This document shows, piece by piece, positions 32,096-41,015 of a stretch of 64,000 nt of DNA; the stretch's first letter is position 1, and every line of letters starts with the position of its first letter. The stretch covers positions 5,639,501 to 5,703,500 of the forward strand of contig NZ_CP151076.1 in the NCBI RefSeq assembly GCF_038096165.1, read 5' to 3'. The stretch comes from Pseudomonas sp. G.S.17. GTDB taxonomy: Bacteria > Pseudomonadota > Gammaproteobacteria > Pseudomonadales > Pseudomonadaceae. A model generated the notes under the pieces. It was not told the DNA's origin. It was given only the letters and a program-made list of their open reading frames with translations, and did no database searches. The position numbers were made by a program, and so were the translations under genes.

Positions 32096-32369
32096 CGATC
32101 AATCCTTCATCCGCGGCCTGCCTGACGACCCCCACGACGCCGCCATCGCCCGCGCCATCATCGCCTTGGGCCGCAGCATGCAACTGACCGTCATTGCCGA
32201 AGGCGTCGAGACAGTGGAACAACGGCAATTCCTCACCGACGAAGGCTGCGAACAGATCCAGGGCTACCTGATCAGCCCGCCGCTGCACCCTGACGAATTC
32301 AGCGCGCGGTTTCTTCTTATGAGTCTTTCAGACTATTCGGATAGCACAGCCGCGAAACCGCCGTTATAA
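32096..32369 (+). pseudogene. 3' fragment of an EAL-domain c-di-GMP phosphodiesterase gene, interrupted by the prophage
   Basis: From 32096 an open frame reads DQSFIRGLPDDPHDAAIARA, then LGRSMQLTVIAEGVETVEQRQFL and GCEQIQGYLISPPL, the C-terminal half of an EAL domain. The catalytic upstream part is missing, because phage sequence begins where the preceding Lys-Ile/Leu codons should be. Insertion therefore split the gene; the 5' part should lie beyond the left prophage end. A GGDEF-EAL gene next to a tRNA is also known in P. aeruginosa (PA0575/rmcA), which may be the homologue, but that is uncertain. Confidence 0.8.
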
Positions 32370-32384
32370 TCCGCGGCCTACTGA

Positions 32385-32461
<77 letters not shown>

Positions 32462-32467
32462 TCTTCG

Positions 32468-32490
32468 AAGCCGCGCATTGCGCGGCTTTT
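32468..32490 (+). terminator. Intrinsic terminator after tRNA
   Basis: AAGCCGCGC, an ATT loop and GCGCGGCTT form a 9-bp stem, ending in TTTT. It lies 7 bp after the tRNA CCA end. Confidence 0.85.
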
Positions 32491-32641
32491 GTCGTTTTTG
32501 GTCTATGGGTTTTGTTTTCAAAACGGAAACCCCAAAAAGCGGCCACGCTGATTTGCGCTACCGCAGGCTTTCCTGACTGCCCACGACCACCATTCACACC
32601 AAATAAATGTCAGCTTTCCATGCTGGACTCCGTAGCGGCGT

Positions 32642-32872
32642 TTACAAATCAAACCGTCCTTCATCACTGAAAACACTCGGACGATCGCGCAACAAGTCCA
32701 CATCAGCCTTAGGCAGTTCAGCCAGTGACAGCCAGCTCGGACGCACTGGCCGTAGGGTAATCGTGTCACCTATGCGGGTAATTTCGAGCTCATCAATACC
32801 TTCATAAGCCATATCGTCAGGCAAGCGAATCGATTGGTTTTTACCGTTTTTGAAAATTGAGACGGTCCGCAT
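32642..32872 (-). CDS. Orphan VapB-type (AbrB/SpoVT fold) antitoxin
   Basis: A 76-residue protein. RTVSIFKNGKNQSIRLPDDMAYEG is the swapped-hairpin AbrB-type DNA-binding domain of VapB antitoxins. ITRIGDTITLRPVRPSWLSLAELP leads into the C-terminal segment that normally wraps the toxin, with DEGRFDL at the end. No PIN-domain VapC frame follows: downstream on the minus strand there is only the tRNA region. The toxin seems to have been lost; the protein may still be a regulator. Confidence 0.75.
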   Translation of the reverse strand: MRTVSIFKNGKNQSIRLPDDMAYEGIDELEITRIGDTITLRPVRPSWLSLAELPKADVDLLRDRPSVFSDEGRFDL

Positions 32873-32958
32873 AACACCTCTCCTTTATATATGTCGGATA
32901 CAGGCATCAGCCTTGCGCGTCGCGGCCGTACGCCCTATCGATCCATCACTAGTGGCGA

Positions 32959-33663
32959 TCAATCCGACGGGCATAACAACACGCCCCCTTTGCGCGTGAC
33001 CTTCATTAACTGAAACCTGCTCAATGCAAATCGCGGCGCTGTTTCCAGCATCTGGAGGCACGCCACTGAATCATCTAGCGGTAGCTTGTGCAGATCCTCA
33101 ACAGCCATCTCCCACCATTTGCAGGCCAGCAATCGCTCGACGACCTCTGGCGGGTATCGATATTTGATAACCCTGGCCGGAACGCCGACAACTACCGCGT
33201 AAGGCGGCACGTCTTTCGTGACCATCGTTCCGGTTCCTATGACGGCCCCGGTACCGACCGTCACGCCTTCCATGATCGTCGCGCTGCGCCCGATCCACAC
33301 GTCGTGCCCGATGACAGTCAGCTCGGTTGGAGCGTGAAAAGACAGTGGCGAGTTTGTGTACTGAAACGGATGGGTACTCAGCCAATTGATTGGATGAGTG
33401 TGCTTCTCCTGACCGATGAAAACATCGCCGCCGATGGAGCAAAAACGACCGATAGATGACACCAGGGATAGATGGCTACCGCTACGTATGTAGGTGTGAG
33501 CGCCAATCCTGACGCAGCGGGCTGTAATATCCACGTCACCGAGCCTGACGCCCACTTCGATCAACAGCTCGGTTTTGCCCTGCACCGACAGCAGCCCACG
33601 AGCCAGCTTGCAGCCGTGCCGCCTGATCCAGCGCTTCCAATAAAGATTCTTGAGGTAGAACAC
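32959..33663 (-). CDS. Hexapeptide-repeat O-acetyltransferase
   Basis: A 234-residue protein with left-handed beta-helix repeats (IGAHTYIRSGSHLSLVSSIGRFCSIGGDVFIG). HTHPINWLSTHPFQY provides the catalytic-type His, then IGHDVWIGRSATIMEGVTVGTGAVIGTGTMVTKDVPPYAVVVGVPA closes the coil, as in the CatB/NodL/WbbJ group. It probably transfers acetyl from acetyl-CoA to a sugar or lipid-linked saccharide. It stands alone with no polysaccharide genes nearby, so the acceptor is unknown. Confidence 0.8.
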   Translation of the reverse strand: MFYLKNLYWKRWIRRHGCKLARGLLSVQGKTELLIEVGVRLGDVDITARCVRIGAHTYIRSGSHLSLVSSIGRFCSIGGDVFIGQEKHTHPINWLSTHPFQYTNSPLSFHAPTELTVIGHDVWIGRSATIMEGVTVGTGAVIGTGTMVTKDVPPYAVVVGVPARVIKYRYPPEVVERLLACKWWEMAVEDLHKLPLDDSVACLQMLETAPRFALSRFQLMKVTRKGGVLLCPSD

Positions 33664-33751
33664 CTGACCGCTTCCTCGTCGGCTTGGACGTGGTTGAGAT
33701 GTTCCGTTTTAACAAGGTTTGGAGGCGGGGTCTGTCAGAGGATTCTTAAAT

Positions 33752-34036
33752 TTAAAGCATGAAAAGCGTCGAGGGACTGAGGCTTAGGTAAAGCGTATCT
33801 GCGCCGATTTGAATGTCGAGCTGAGGCCACTCAACCGTCCAACCGTCATCCCCCAGACTTGCACCGGCAAAAGCCTTGCGATCCTGCAAGGGTTTCAGGC
33901 CGGGGTAGTTGGCGACATCCTGACTCATGTCCAAGTGGAAACGCTGCCCATCAACAAATGTGAGAACCAGAACAAAGCCAGGACGTGCCTGCACGGCCTG
34001 CAGGCGGGGGCGTTTCGTGAGCACGATAAATTCCAC
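33752..34036 (-). CDS. DUF2442-like protein
   Basis: A 94-residue protein with LQAVQARPGFVLVLTFVDGQRFHLDMSQDVANYPGLKPLQDRKAF, the DUF2442 pattern. DUF2442 genes are often paired with DUF4160 genes in toxin-antitoxin-like loci; here the upstream neighbour (34130-34378) is not obviously DUF4160. Function unknown. Confidence 0.65.
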   Translation of the reverse strand: MEFIVLTKRPRLQAVQARPGFVLVLTFVDGQRFHLDMSQDVANYPGLKPLQDRKAFAGASLGDDGWTVEWPQLDIQIGADTLYLSLSPSTLFML

Positions 34037-34129
34037 TCAGTTCGTCACTTAGCAGCTGACTCCATTACAACCGCTTCAATCTAACCGAACTTGAACAACC
34101 CTACGCTAAGCAAATGCCGAGTCATGGCC

Positions 34130-34378
34130 TCAGGACAGCCCACCCTTTATCAGACGCAATACCGTGATCTTGCTTCGTGGCGGCATCTGCACAAGCAGAT
34201 CCGGCGCGAATGTTTGCGCCGGGAAGTAGTCCGGGGCTTCGGCTCTGGACCTCGGCATGAGCTCTTCCCAGCCCGCGTCATCCAGTGCGAAAAGCTTTGC
34301 CTGGGTTTGGTCCGCCCGCAGTTCGAGCGCCATTAGGTTTGCTGCAATTTCTTCAAGGGTGCTCAAGGCTGTCTCCAT
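34130..34378 (-). CDS. Hypothetical small protein
   Basis: An 82-residue protein when started at METALSTLEEI; a longer frame up to 34486 is open. It has a helical first half (LEEIAANLMALELRADQTQAKLFALDD) and a C-terminal part with LVQMPPRSKITVLRLIKGG. It lies 93 bp upstream of the DUF2442 gene in the same direction, possibly in one transcript. No family recognised. Confidence 0.5.
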   Translation of the reverse strand: METALSTLEEIAANLMALELRADQTQAKLFALDDAGWEELMPRSRAEAPDYFPAQTFAPDLLVQMPPRSKITVLRLIKGGLS

Positions 34379-34592
34379 GACATTGCTCTCGTGGAGCACG
34401 TCGGTGCGTAGATATGGAAAGTTGCAAAGCGTCAGGTTTCCGTTGTTCAAGACGCTTGAATGGGACTTTTGCAAAGTTCGCACCAATTGCCCGGACGCAG
34501 ATTTCCATCCATCGGTTTGATTTGCTCCTCAAGCTGAAACGTTTCAGGTCGATAGTCTGTCATCGCTTTTTATACTCCGACGGGGCCAAGAC

Positions 34593-36224
34593 ATGAACCT
34601 GAGACACCTCAACATCGCACCCCGCTCGCTGCTCTGCTTCGGCTTTTTTGCCGTGCTGGTCACCGCGTTCGGCCTGTTTTCATTGGACCAGTCTTCGGAC
34701 TTGAAAGAGTCCAGGGATGTCCTGCAAGACAATGTGCTGCCTACCGTCCAGGCGGTTGATCAGATCAAGGCCGATCTGCTGACTATCCGGTTATGGAACG
34801 GCAGCTTGCGTATGGCCAAGGACATCGACACTGCAGATTCGGCCCGTCAAAAAATCATGCAGGCGCGCAGCGGCCTTGAAACCGACGTTCGCAAACTGGA
34901 GCCCCTGATGACCAGCGATCAGGGCAAGCAGGCTTTCATTAGCATGACGCGCAACATAACCAGCTATCTGAGCGTGCATGCACGCTATATGGATGCGGTG
35001 ACCCAGAAACGTGAGGACACGATTACGGCCCTGACCCAATCAACCGGTGAAATGACCCAGGCAGCCGAGCTGCTGGCCAAAGACATCAACGAGGTTTCCC
35101 GTCTGATCGATGTCAGCGTGGCGCAAACCGATGCTGCGGCCGATCAGACCTACGACCAGGCGCGCAACGTCACTATCGCGGCGATTCTCGTGGCGCTGGC
35201 TGCCACACTGGCGCTGGCTGCCCTTTTCACTCGCAGCCTGACGGCGCCGATTGCCAAGGCATTGGCGATTGCCGAGCAGATTGCCACCAACGACCTCAGC
35301 AAGCCAATTTATGTCGACGGCCGCGATGAGCCGGGCCGGCTGCTGGCTGCGCTGTCGATCATGCAGCAGAATCTGCGCCGCACGCTGGGCGAACTGGGGG
35401 ATTCCTCGAACCAGCTGGCCGCCACCTCCGAAGAAATGACTGCGGTCACGGAAGATGCCTTGCGCGGCGTTCAGCGCCAGAACGATGAAATCAATCAAGC
35501 CGCCACCGCGATCAATCAGATGAGCGCTGCGGTTGAAGAAGTGGCGCGAAACGCGGTGCTGGCTTCCACGGCCGCGCAGGACTCAAGCCAGTCGGCGGCC
35601 CATGGTCGTCAGCGCGTGGACGAAACGGTCAGCGTGATTCATGAGTTGCATCAAGCCGTCGGTGTGACCGCCACAGAGATCGATGGGCTGGCGGTGCAGG
35701 TTCAAGGCATCAGCGGCGTGCTGGATGTAATTCGCGGTATCGCCGACCAGACCAATCTGCTGGCACTCAACGCCGCCATTGAAGCCGCGCGGGCCGGGGA
35801 AGCCGGACGTGGTTTTGCGGTGGTTGCCGATGAGGTTCGGGCGCTGGCGCATCGTACCCAGCAGTCGACTGCCGAGATCGAGAAAATGATCGCGTCAATT
35901 CAAGGCGGCGCGAGTAAGGCTGTGAGCGCGATGAGTCATAGCAGTGAGCGCGCCCGCGCCAGCCTGGACGTTGCCGAGGCGGCCGGTCACGCGCTGGCTG
36001 ATATCACGGCGGCAATCGTGCAGATCAACGAGCGCAACATCAGCATTGCTTCAGCCACCGAAGAACAGGCGCAGGTTGCACGGGAAGTGGATCGCAACCT
36101 GACCAGCATTCGCGACTTGTCGGTTCAGACCGCCGCAGGTGCCAACCAGACTTCAGCCGCGAGCAACGAATTGTCGCAGTTGGCGGTTGGCCTCAATCAG
36201 TTGGTCATCCGCTTCAGGATGTAA
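34593..36224 (+). CDS. Methyl-accepting chemotaxis protein (4HB sensor)
   Basis: A 543-residue chemoreceptor. TM1 is at about residues 11-32, a periplasmic four-helix-bundle sensor at about 33-188, TM2 at about 190-212 and HAMP at about 213-266. The cytoplasmic signalling domain (267-543) has the conserved hairpin tip [20 protein letters not shown] and [20 protein letters not shown]. No C-terminal CheR-binding pentapeptide is visible. The ligand is unknown. It probably signals through a CheA-CheW array. Confidence 0.93.
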   Translation: MNLRHLNIAPRSLLCFGFFAVLVTAFGLFSLDQSSDLKESRDVLQDNVLPTVQAVDQIKADLLTIRLWNGSLRMAKDIDTADSARQKIMQARSGLETDVRKLEPLMTSDQGKQAFISMTRNITSYLSVHARYMDAVTQKREDTITALTQSTGEMTQAAELLAKDINEVSRLIDVSVAQTDAAADQTYDQARNVTIAAILVALAATLALAALFTRSLTAPIAKALAIAEQIATNDLSKPIYVDGRDEPGRLLAALSIMQQNLRRTLGELGDSSNQLAATSEEMTAVTEDALRGVQRQNDEINQAATAINQMSAAVEEVARNAVLASTAAQDSSQSAAHGRQRVDETVSVIHELHQAVGVTATEIDGLAVQVQGISGVLDVIRGIADQTNLLALNAAIEAARAGEAGRGFAVVADEVRALAHRTQQSTAEIEKMIASIQGGASKAVSAMSHSSERARASLDVAEAAGHALADITAAIVQINERNISIASATEEQAQVAREVDRNLTSIRDLSVQTAAGANQTSAASNELSQLAVGLNQLVIRFRM

Positions 36225-36229
36225 ACCCA

Positions 36230-37405
36230 TCAGGCCTGTGGACACCCTGTCATCACAGGCCGATTCAGACGGCTGACCAGATACGGCGTCAGGCTCAGCA
36301 ACCCAGCCAGCGCCAGCGCCGTGCCCACCCACAGCGGCGAACGCAACCCGTAACCGCCGTCGATCCCCGCTCCTCCCGCCCAAGTACCCAATGCCAAACC
36401 GGCGGTGATAATCGAAGTGTGCATGGTGTTGACCAATGGACCCGGCGACGCCGCACGCATGACGCGCGCCGCCATTGCCGGATTCAGCGACACGCCCGTC
36501 AAACCAATGACCAGGAAAGCGCCGACGCTGACCACAGTGTTTTCCGCGAACAGTGCAAACGCCGCGAGCCCGGCACAGAGCAGGGCCAAACCACCGGCGA
36601 GAACGGGCAAGGTATGCCGATCCGCCAGGCGTCCGACCACCATGTTGCCGACAATGTTGGCGACACCGTAAAGGGCCAGCATCCATGGAATCGAGGCCGC
36701 CGAGAAGCCGGTGACCTCGGTAAAGATCGGCGAGAAATAAGTGAATGCAGTGAACGTCGCCCCAATGATCAGGCCACTGGTGACGTAGGCCGCCCACAGC
36801 TTGCCGTTCAGGACAGACTTAAACTCCGCAGCAAGGCTGACCACCGCCCGGCTTTTCGAAGCGGGAACCAGCAGAGCCACCACAGCGGTGCAGATCATCG
36901 ACAGAATGGCAATCGCCCAGAAACTGGCGCGCCAGCCGAAATGCTGCTCGATCAGCGCGGTTGCCGGAACGCCCAGCACCGGCGAAAACATCAGCCCACC
37001 GAGGACAAATGAAGCCGCTCGACCACGCGCGTGTGGCTCGACCAGATGTGCGGCGATAGTCAGCGACACGCCGATGCAGGCGGAACTGGCCACGCCCATC
37101 AACACCCGCGCCACGGCCAGCACCTCGTACGTCGGCGCCATCGCCGCCAGCACGCCACCCACAACGTTGAGCATCAGCAGCCAGAACAACGCCGGTTTGT
37201 TCTGCATACGCAGCGCCAGCACCAAAGCAGTCAACACCGGCCCGCCAATCGCCATGCCGACCGCGTAAAGCGAAATCAGGTACCCGACCTGCCCGACCGA
37301 GACATCCAGCGCCGCCGCCAGCGACGGCATCATGCCGGCAATCATGAACTCGGCGGTGGTCAGCGAAAAAATCGTAAGGCCCAGAAGGTAAACAACAAAT
37401 GGCAT
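36230..37405 (-). CDS. MFS exporter (DHA1-type)
   Basis: A 391-residue protein with twelve predicted membrane helices. The first-half loop between TM2 and TM3 is short and departs from the usual motif (GPVLTALVLALRMQNKPALF). The motif C-like segment FVLGGLMFSPVLGVPATALIEQHFGWRASFW in helix 5 marks drug:H+ antiporters. It resembles AraJ/YdhP-type exporters. It is convergent with the chemoreceptor gene (5 bp gap) and divergent from the nucleotidyltransferase gene. Substrate unknown. Confidence 0.85.
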   Translation of the reverse strand: MPFVVYLLGLTIFSLTTAEFMIAGMMPSLAAALDVSVGQVGYLISLYAVGMAIGGPVLTALVLALRMQNKPALFWLLMLNVVGGVLAAMAPTYEVLAVARVLMGVASSACIGVSLTIAAHLVEPHARGRAASFVLGGLMFSPVLGVPATALIEQHFGWRASFWAIAILSMICTAVVALLVPASKSRAVVSLAAEFKSVLNGKLWAAYVTSGLIIGATFTAFTYFSPIFTEVTGFSAASIPWMLALYGVANIVGNMVVGRLADRHTLPVLAGGLALLCAGLAAFALFAENTVVSVGAFLVIGLTGVSLNPAMAARVMRAASPGPLVNTMHTSIITAGLALGTWAGGAGIDGGYGLRSPLWVGTALALAGLLSLTPYLVSRLNRPVMTGCPQA

Positions 37406-37559
37406 GAAGGGTTCTTTCTTACAGGAATGGGCGCGTAATCATACGGAAAAGGTGAAGGGCGTGTCGGAGGGTTTCGACTGTAGCGCCCAGTTCCAGTCCA
37501 GAAACCGGGCCCCGTATCGGCATCAGTTGGGTTGACGAAAAATTGCTTTCAAGATTACA

Positions 37560-37597
37560 GTTCCCAAAAAGGGACTTATCGTTCCCTTTTAAGGACC
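37560..37597. promoter_or_regulatory. Operator cluster upstream of the nucleotidyltransferase-HEPN pair
   Basis: Two GTTCCC half-sites 21 bp apart (37560-37565 and 37581-37586) are each followed by an opposed GGGAC or GGACC. They also create AAAAGGGA-N8-TCCCTTTT (37567-37590). A TTGACG (37532-37537) with TTACAG 17 bp later gives a plausible promoter whose start would lie in this cluster. The winged-helix of the encoded protein could bind here for autoregulation. Confidence 0.5.
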
Positions 37598-37606
37598 CTT
37601 CAGTCG

Positions 37607-38212
37607 ATGACGCAATCAATTCCGCTAAGCGACGCCCTGTTCACGGCCACTCAACAAAAAGTGTTGGGCCTGCTGTACGGGAAACCAGACCAGAGCTTTT
37701 ACGCGAATGAGATTGCTCGCTGGGCACAGGTAGGCAAAGGCAGCCTGATGCGTGAGCTGGATCGCCTGTACAGGTCGGGCATTCTGAGCATGCGACGTCA
37801 AGGCAATCAGACTCATTATCAGGCCAACCCGGATTGTCCGATCTATAGCGAACTTCTGGGTATCGTGCGCAAATCTTTCGGAATCGCCGAGCAGGTCCGC
37901 TTGGCGCTGGAGCCCATCGCCGGGCAGATGGTTTGGGCGTTTATCTACGGCTCAATCGCAAAAGGCAGTGAACATTCGGGTAGCGACATTGACCTGATGC
38001 TGATCGGCGAGAATCTGGTCTACAGCGATGTGATGGAGCGCTTGCTGCCCTTGGAAGAACATCTTCAGCGAACGATCAATCCGACGCTGTACACGCCCGA
38101 GGACTGGAAAGCCAAGAAAACAGCAAGCAATAGTTTTGTTGTTCGGGTGGAGCAGCAAGACAAGATAGATTTGCTGGGTCGCAATCCAGACCTGACTGCC
38201 AATGACCAGTAA
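37607..38212 (+). CDS. Winged-HTH minimal nucleotidyltransferase (MNT)
   Basis: A 201-residue protein started at MTQSIPLSD to exclude the operator region. A winged-helix domain is at about residues 10-75 (FTATQQKVLGLLYG, then FYANEIARWAQVGKGSLMRELDRLYRSGILSMRRQGNQTHY). A polymerase-beta-like nucleotidyltransferase domain is at about 100-190, with FIYGSIAKGSEHSGSDIDLMLIG carrying GS...D-x-D. In MntA-type antitoxins this domain adds AMP to the HEPN toxin. It overlaps the next gene by 11 bp. Confidence 0.85.
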   Translation: MTQSIPLSDALFTATQQKVLGLLYGKPDQSFYANEIARWAQVGKGSLMRELDRLYRSGILSMRRQGNQTHYQANPDCPIYSELLGIVRKSFGIAEQVRLALEPIAGQMVWAFIYGSIAKGSEHSGSDIDLMLIGENLVYSDVMERLLPLEEHLQRTINPTLYTPEDWKAKKTASNSFVVRVEQQDKIDLLGRNPDLTANDQ

Positions 38213-38630
38213 CGAAAACCTCGAAAATTTAGTACGTAGCGGTGGCCTCAAAGCCGAGCCTGCAGACCGTAAAGAATGCGCTGGACTACTTGCGTCAGCA
38301 GAAGACCGCTTGAAGGATGCTCATAGCCCGACGCTCTCATTTGCCAGTCGTTTCGACCTGGCCTATAACGCAGCTCATGCGCTGGCGCTGACGGGCATGC
38401 GCCTGAAGGGATATCGGTCCGACCGTCGCTACCTGGTGTTTCAATGCCTCACACATACCCTGGGCCTGAGCAAAACTCAGGTACGCCTTTTCGCGTTATG
38501 CCACGAACGGCGCAACCTGGCTGAATATGAAGGCTATATGGATGTGGACGCTGCCTTGCTCGGTGAGCTATTGGCTGCTGCCGATGCGTTGCTGCCTCTC
38601 GTGCAAGACGCCATGACTTCCTGCAAATAA
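38202..38630 (+). CDS. HEPN-like partner of the nucleotidyltransferase
   Basis: A 142-residue all-helical protein: SRFDLAYNAAHALALTGMRLKGYRSD, then FQCLTHTLGLSKTQVRLFALCHERRNLAEYEGYMD, and a final helix. The layout fits HEPN proteins, but the canonical R-X4-6-H RNase motif is modified (ERRNLAEYEGY, with Glu/Tyr where His-x-Tyr is expected). With the adjoining MNT gene it suggests a toxin-antitoxin-like pair or a DNA-binding regulator unit. Catalytic activity is doubtful. Confidence 0.7.
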   Translation: MTSNENLENLVRSGGLKAEPADRKECAGLLASAEDRLKDAHSPTLSFASRFDLAYNAAHALALTGMRLKGYRSDRRYLVFQCLTHTLGLSKTQVRLFALCHERRNLAEYEGYMDVDAALLGELLAAADALLPLVQDAMTSCK

Positions 38631-38638
38631 CCCCAACC

Positions 38639-39796
38639 TCAATCAATGACCACATGCGGCAGGAACCGGCTGCTGTCCTTGGTGATCAGGCTGTCGTCTT
38701 CGCGGATGCCGATGCCGGATGCGGCGTCGCCCACCACCCATGAGCCGATCAGCGTGTAGCTGTCGCCGAACTTTGGCAGCGGGGCGAATTTCTGCAGGAT
38801 GTAGGGCGCGTCGTTGTAGGGGCCGTCTTCGAAGATCACCTGATCGCCGGGCGTGCGGATTTCGATGTTGGCGCCTTCCCGGGAGAAGTATGGTTTGCGC
38901 ACCCACCCCTTGGGCACCGGCGCGCGCGGATCTTTGTCGACAAAGGATGGCAGCAGGTTGGGATGCCCTTCGTTGAACTCCCAAAGCAGCGGCAGGATGC
39001 CTTTGTTGGAAATGATGGATTTCCACGCCGGCTCGATGAATTGCGTATCGCAGCCCGGAATGGCCTGGCCGTGGGGCTCATGGAATACGTGTTCCCACGC
39101 ATGCAGCTTGAAAATGCGCTCGATCCAGCGGCCTTCAAGATCGACGAAGCGACCGTCCGGCGTGAGACCAATGTCTTCGATATCGATATGACGCGTCTCG
39201 ATGCCGACATGTTCGGCCATCTTGCGCAGGAAATCCGTGGTGCCACGATCTTCAATGGAGCCGGACATGGCCGAGAAATAGAACGGCCCGCCGTCCTTGA
39301 TCGCGGCGAAGGCGCGCACCAGATCTTCAGCCATTGAGTTGAACTGCGTGGCTCGCTCAGGTAACACGCCGCGTGCGATCTGCTCTTCCAGCCAGATCAG
39401 CTGAAACGCCCCGGCTTCATAAGCCGAGGTTGGTGTATCCATGTTGCCTTCCAGCAGTTTGGCCGGATTGACGCCGTCGTAGCTGAAGTCGAAACGGCCA
39501 TACAAATGTGGATGGCCTTCCTTCCAGGAGGTACGAACCAGATCGAAGAACGCCGGAGGAATCGCGAGCCGGGTCAGCAGCTCCTCACTTTCCACTACCT
39601 TTTCGACCACATCCAGACACATCGCATGAAGCTCCTGGGTAGGCGCTTCGATGTCTCGGGTGATCTGTTCTTCCGTGAACTGGTAGTACGCGCGCTCATC
39701 CCAGTAACGCTCGCCGTCGATAGTGTGGAAATTGAATCCCTCACGCTCGGCGGTCGCACGCCAGTCCGGGCGCTCTTCGATGCTGATTTTTTTCAT
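38639..39796 (-). CDS. yjfC: Glutathionylspermidine synthase-like ATP-grasp ligase (YjfC/YgiC)
   Basis: A 385-residue protein, the length of E. coli YgiC/YjfC, lacking the amidase domain of Gss. Conserved segments: WDERAYYQFTEEQITRDIEAPTQELHAMCLDVVEKVV, HLYGRFDFSYDGVNPAKLLEGNMDTPTS, LLWEFNEGHPNLLPSF and IGSWVVGDAASGIGIREDDS. It probably forms an amide bond using ATP; the substrate is not known. It is the last gene of the leftward yjf-like cluster and 8 bp from the convergent HEPN gene. Confidence 0.9.
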   Translation of the reverse strand: MKKISIEERPDWRATAEREGFNFHTIDGERYWDERAYYQFTEEQITRDIEAPTQELHAMCLDVVEKVVESEELLTRLAIPPAFFDLVRTSWKEGHPHLYGRFDFSYDGVNPAKLLEGNMDTPTSAYEAGAFQLIWLEEQIARGVLPERATQFNSMAEDLVRAFAAIKDGGPFYFSAMSGSIEDRGTTDFLRKMAEHVGIETRHIDIEDIGLTPDGRFVDLEGRWIERIFKLHAWEHVFHEPHGQAIPGCDTQFIEPAWKSIISNKGILPLLWEFNEGHPNLLPSFVDKDPRAPVPKGWVRKPYFSREGANIEIRTPGDQVIFEDGPYNDAPYILQKFAPLPKFGDSYTLIGSWVVGDAASGIGIREDDSLITKDSSRFLPHVVID

Positions 39797-39810
39797 GGAT
39801 AACGTTCCTG

Positions 39811-40548
39811 TCAGCCGCCGAAACTGGAGCCGCTGCTGCTCTTGCCGCCCCAACCGCTGCGCGCGCTCGCCTGACTGCCGAAACCGCCACGCGAAATGGA
39901 CGACGATACCGACGAGCCTTTGCCCAGGTTGCGGCCCAGGGTGCTTTGCGAATAACTACCGGTCGAACTTGAGCGGGCCTGCGTCGACTGACCGAAGGTC
40001 TTGCCTTGTTCGATCTGCTTGGAAAGCGTGGAGCTTTGATAGGCGCCACGGGAGTCGCGGGTCTGGTAGATCGGCTGGGAGTAGTAGCGCCCGCCGCCCA
40101 TATTACCGCTGAGCATGTTGCCGATCAGCAAACCGGTCAGCAGGCTGGTGCCACTGAAGCCACCTCCCCCGCCGCCACCTTCACCGCCGCCCTGAGCCTG
40201 AGCTGCCGCAACCTGAGACTTGGGAACCTCACCAGACAACGACAGTTCAAAACCGCCCAGCTTGGGCATGAATTTGCCGTCTGAAGTCTGCTGGCAGTAG
40301 TCCGGCACGAAGTCCGCGTCACAGGCAGCGGCGCTGTCGTACGTCGGGGTAATGCGCCGATGGTCCGCCAGGGCATTCATGTAGGCATCCGAGCAGATAT
40401 CCACCGGGACTTTCTGCTCCACGCAGGCCTGGACGGTCGGGAACGTCTGCTGGGTGTTGACCTCCACCGTTTCCTCGGACTTGCTGCACGCAGCAAGCGC
40501 CAACGGCAAAGTACTGGCCAGGACCAGCTTTATAGAACTACGTCTCAT
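39811..40548 (-). CDS. yjfM: DUF1190 lipoprotein (YjfM/YgiB)
   Basis: A 245-residue protein with a lipoprotein signal (LALAACSK lipobox, Cys21). The DUF1190 core is at about residues 30-100 (QACVEQKVPVDICSDAYMNALADHRRITPTYDSAAACDADF, then YCQQTSDGKFMPKLGGFEL) with paired cysteines. A long Gly/Ser-rich C-terminus ends GGKSSSGSSFGG. It probably sits in the outer membrane. The next gene in the operon is the ATP-grasp ligase, 14 bp away. Confidence 0.88.
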   Translation of the reverse strand: MRRSSIKLVLASTLPLALAACSKSEETVEVNTQQTFPTVQACVEQKVPVDICSDAYMNALADHRRITPTYDSAAACDADFVPDYCQQTSDGKFMPKLGGFELSLSGEVPKSQVAAAQAQGGGEGGGGGGGFSGTSLLTGLLIGNMLSGNMGGGRYYSQPIYQTRDSRGAYQSSTLSKQIEQGKTFGQSTQARSSSTGSYSQSTLGRNLGKGSSVSSSISRGGFGSQASARSGWGGKSSSGSSFGG

Positions 40549-40574
40549 CGAATACTCCTTTCGATAGCTGGCAA

Positions 40575-41000
40575 TCAGGTCGACGGCGTCATGCAGGCCG
40601 AGTTGAGAAACCCGACGCTGATTGCAACGCTGGCGGCATAGATGGCAGCAGCCATTTCGCCTCTGGCGATTCGAACCGACAAGCCTTTCAAGACAAGACT
40701 GGTCATGGTGAAGGTGAGCAATTGCACGACGGCGGCAATCAGCGCCCAGACCACGGCGTCCAGCACGCTGACGCTGTAGGAAATGATATTGCTCGCCGGC
40801 AGGGCGAAGCCGATCAACGCACCGCCCAGGGCCACAGCCGCCGCGACGTTGCCTTCGCGGATCAGGGCAAATTCCTTATGCGGGGTCAGTCGGGTGTAGG
40901 CGAACTGGAACAACCCGAACAGGATCGCAGCGACGACGATATAGACGACGAAGCTGAGCACTGACTGTGCGTTGAGGGACATGCGAAGCGCTTCAAGCAT
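40575..41000 (-). CDS. yjfL: DUF350 membrane protein (YjfL)
   Basis: A 141-residue inner-membrane protein with four predicted helices. It has the DUF350 repeat pattern VAAAVALGGALIGFALPASNIISYSVSVLDAVVWALIAAVVQLLTF and IARGEMAAAIYAASVAISVGFLNSACMT. DUF350 accompanies the YjfC-type ligase in many genomes. Function unknown; part of the membrane complex suggested by this cluster. Confidence 0.9.
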   Translation of the reverse strand: MLEALRMSLNAQSVLSFVVYIVVAAILFGLFQFAYTRLTPHKEFALIREGNVAAAVALGGALIGFALPASNIISYSVSVLDAVVWALIAAVVQLLTFTMTSLVLKGLSVRIARGEMAAAIYAASVAISVGFLNSACMTPST

Positions 41001-41015
41001 GGTTTTTACTTCCTT

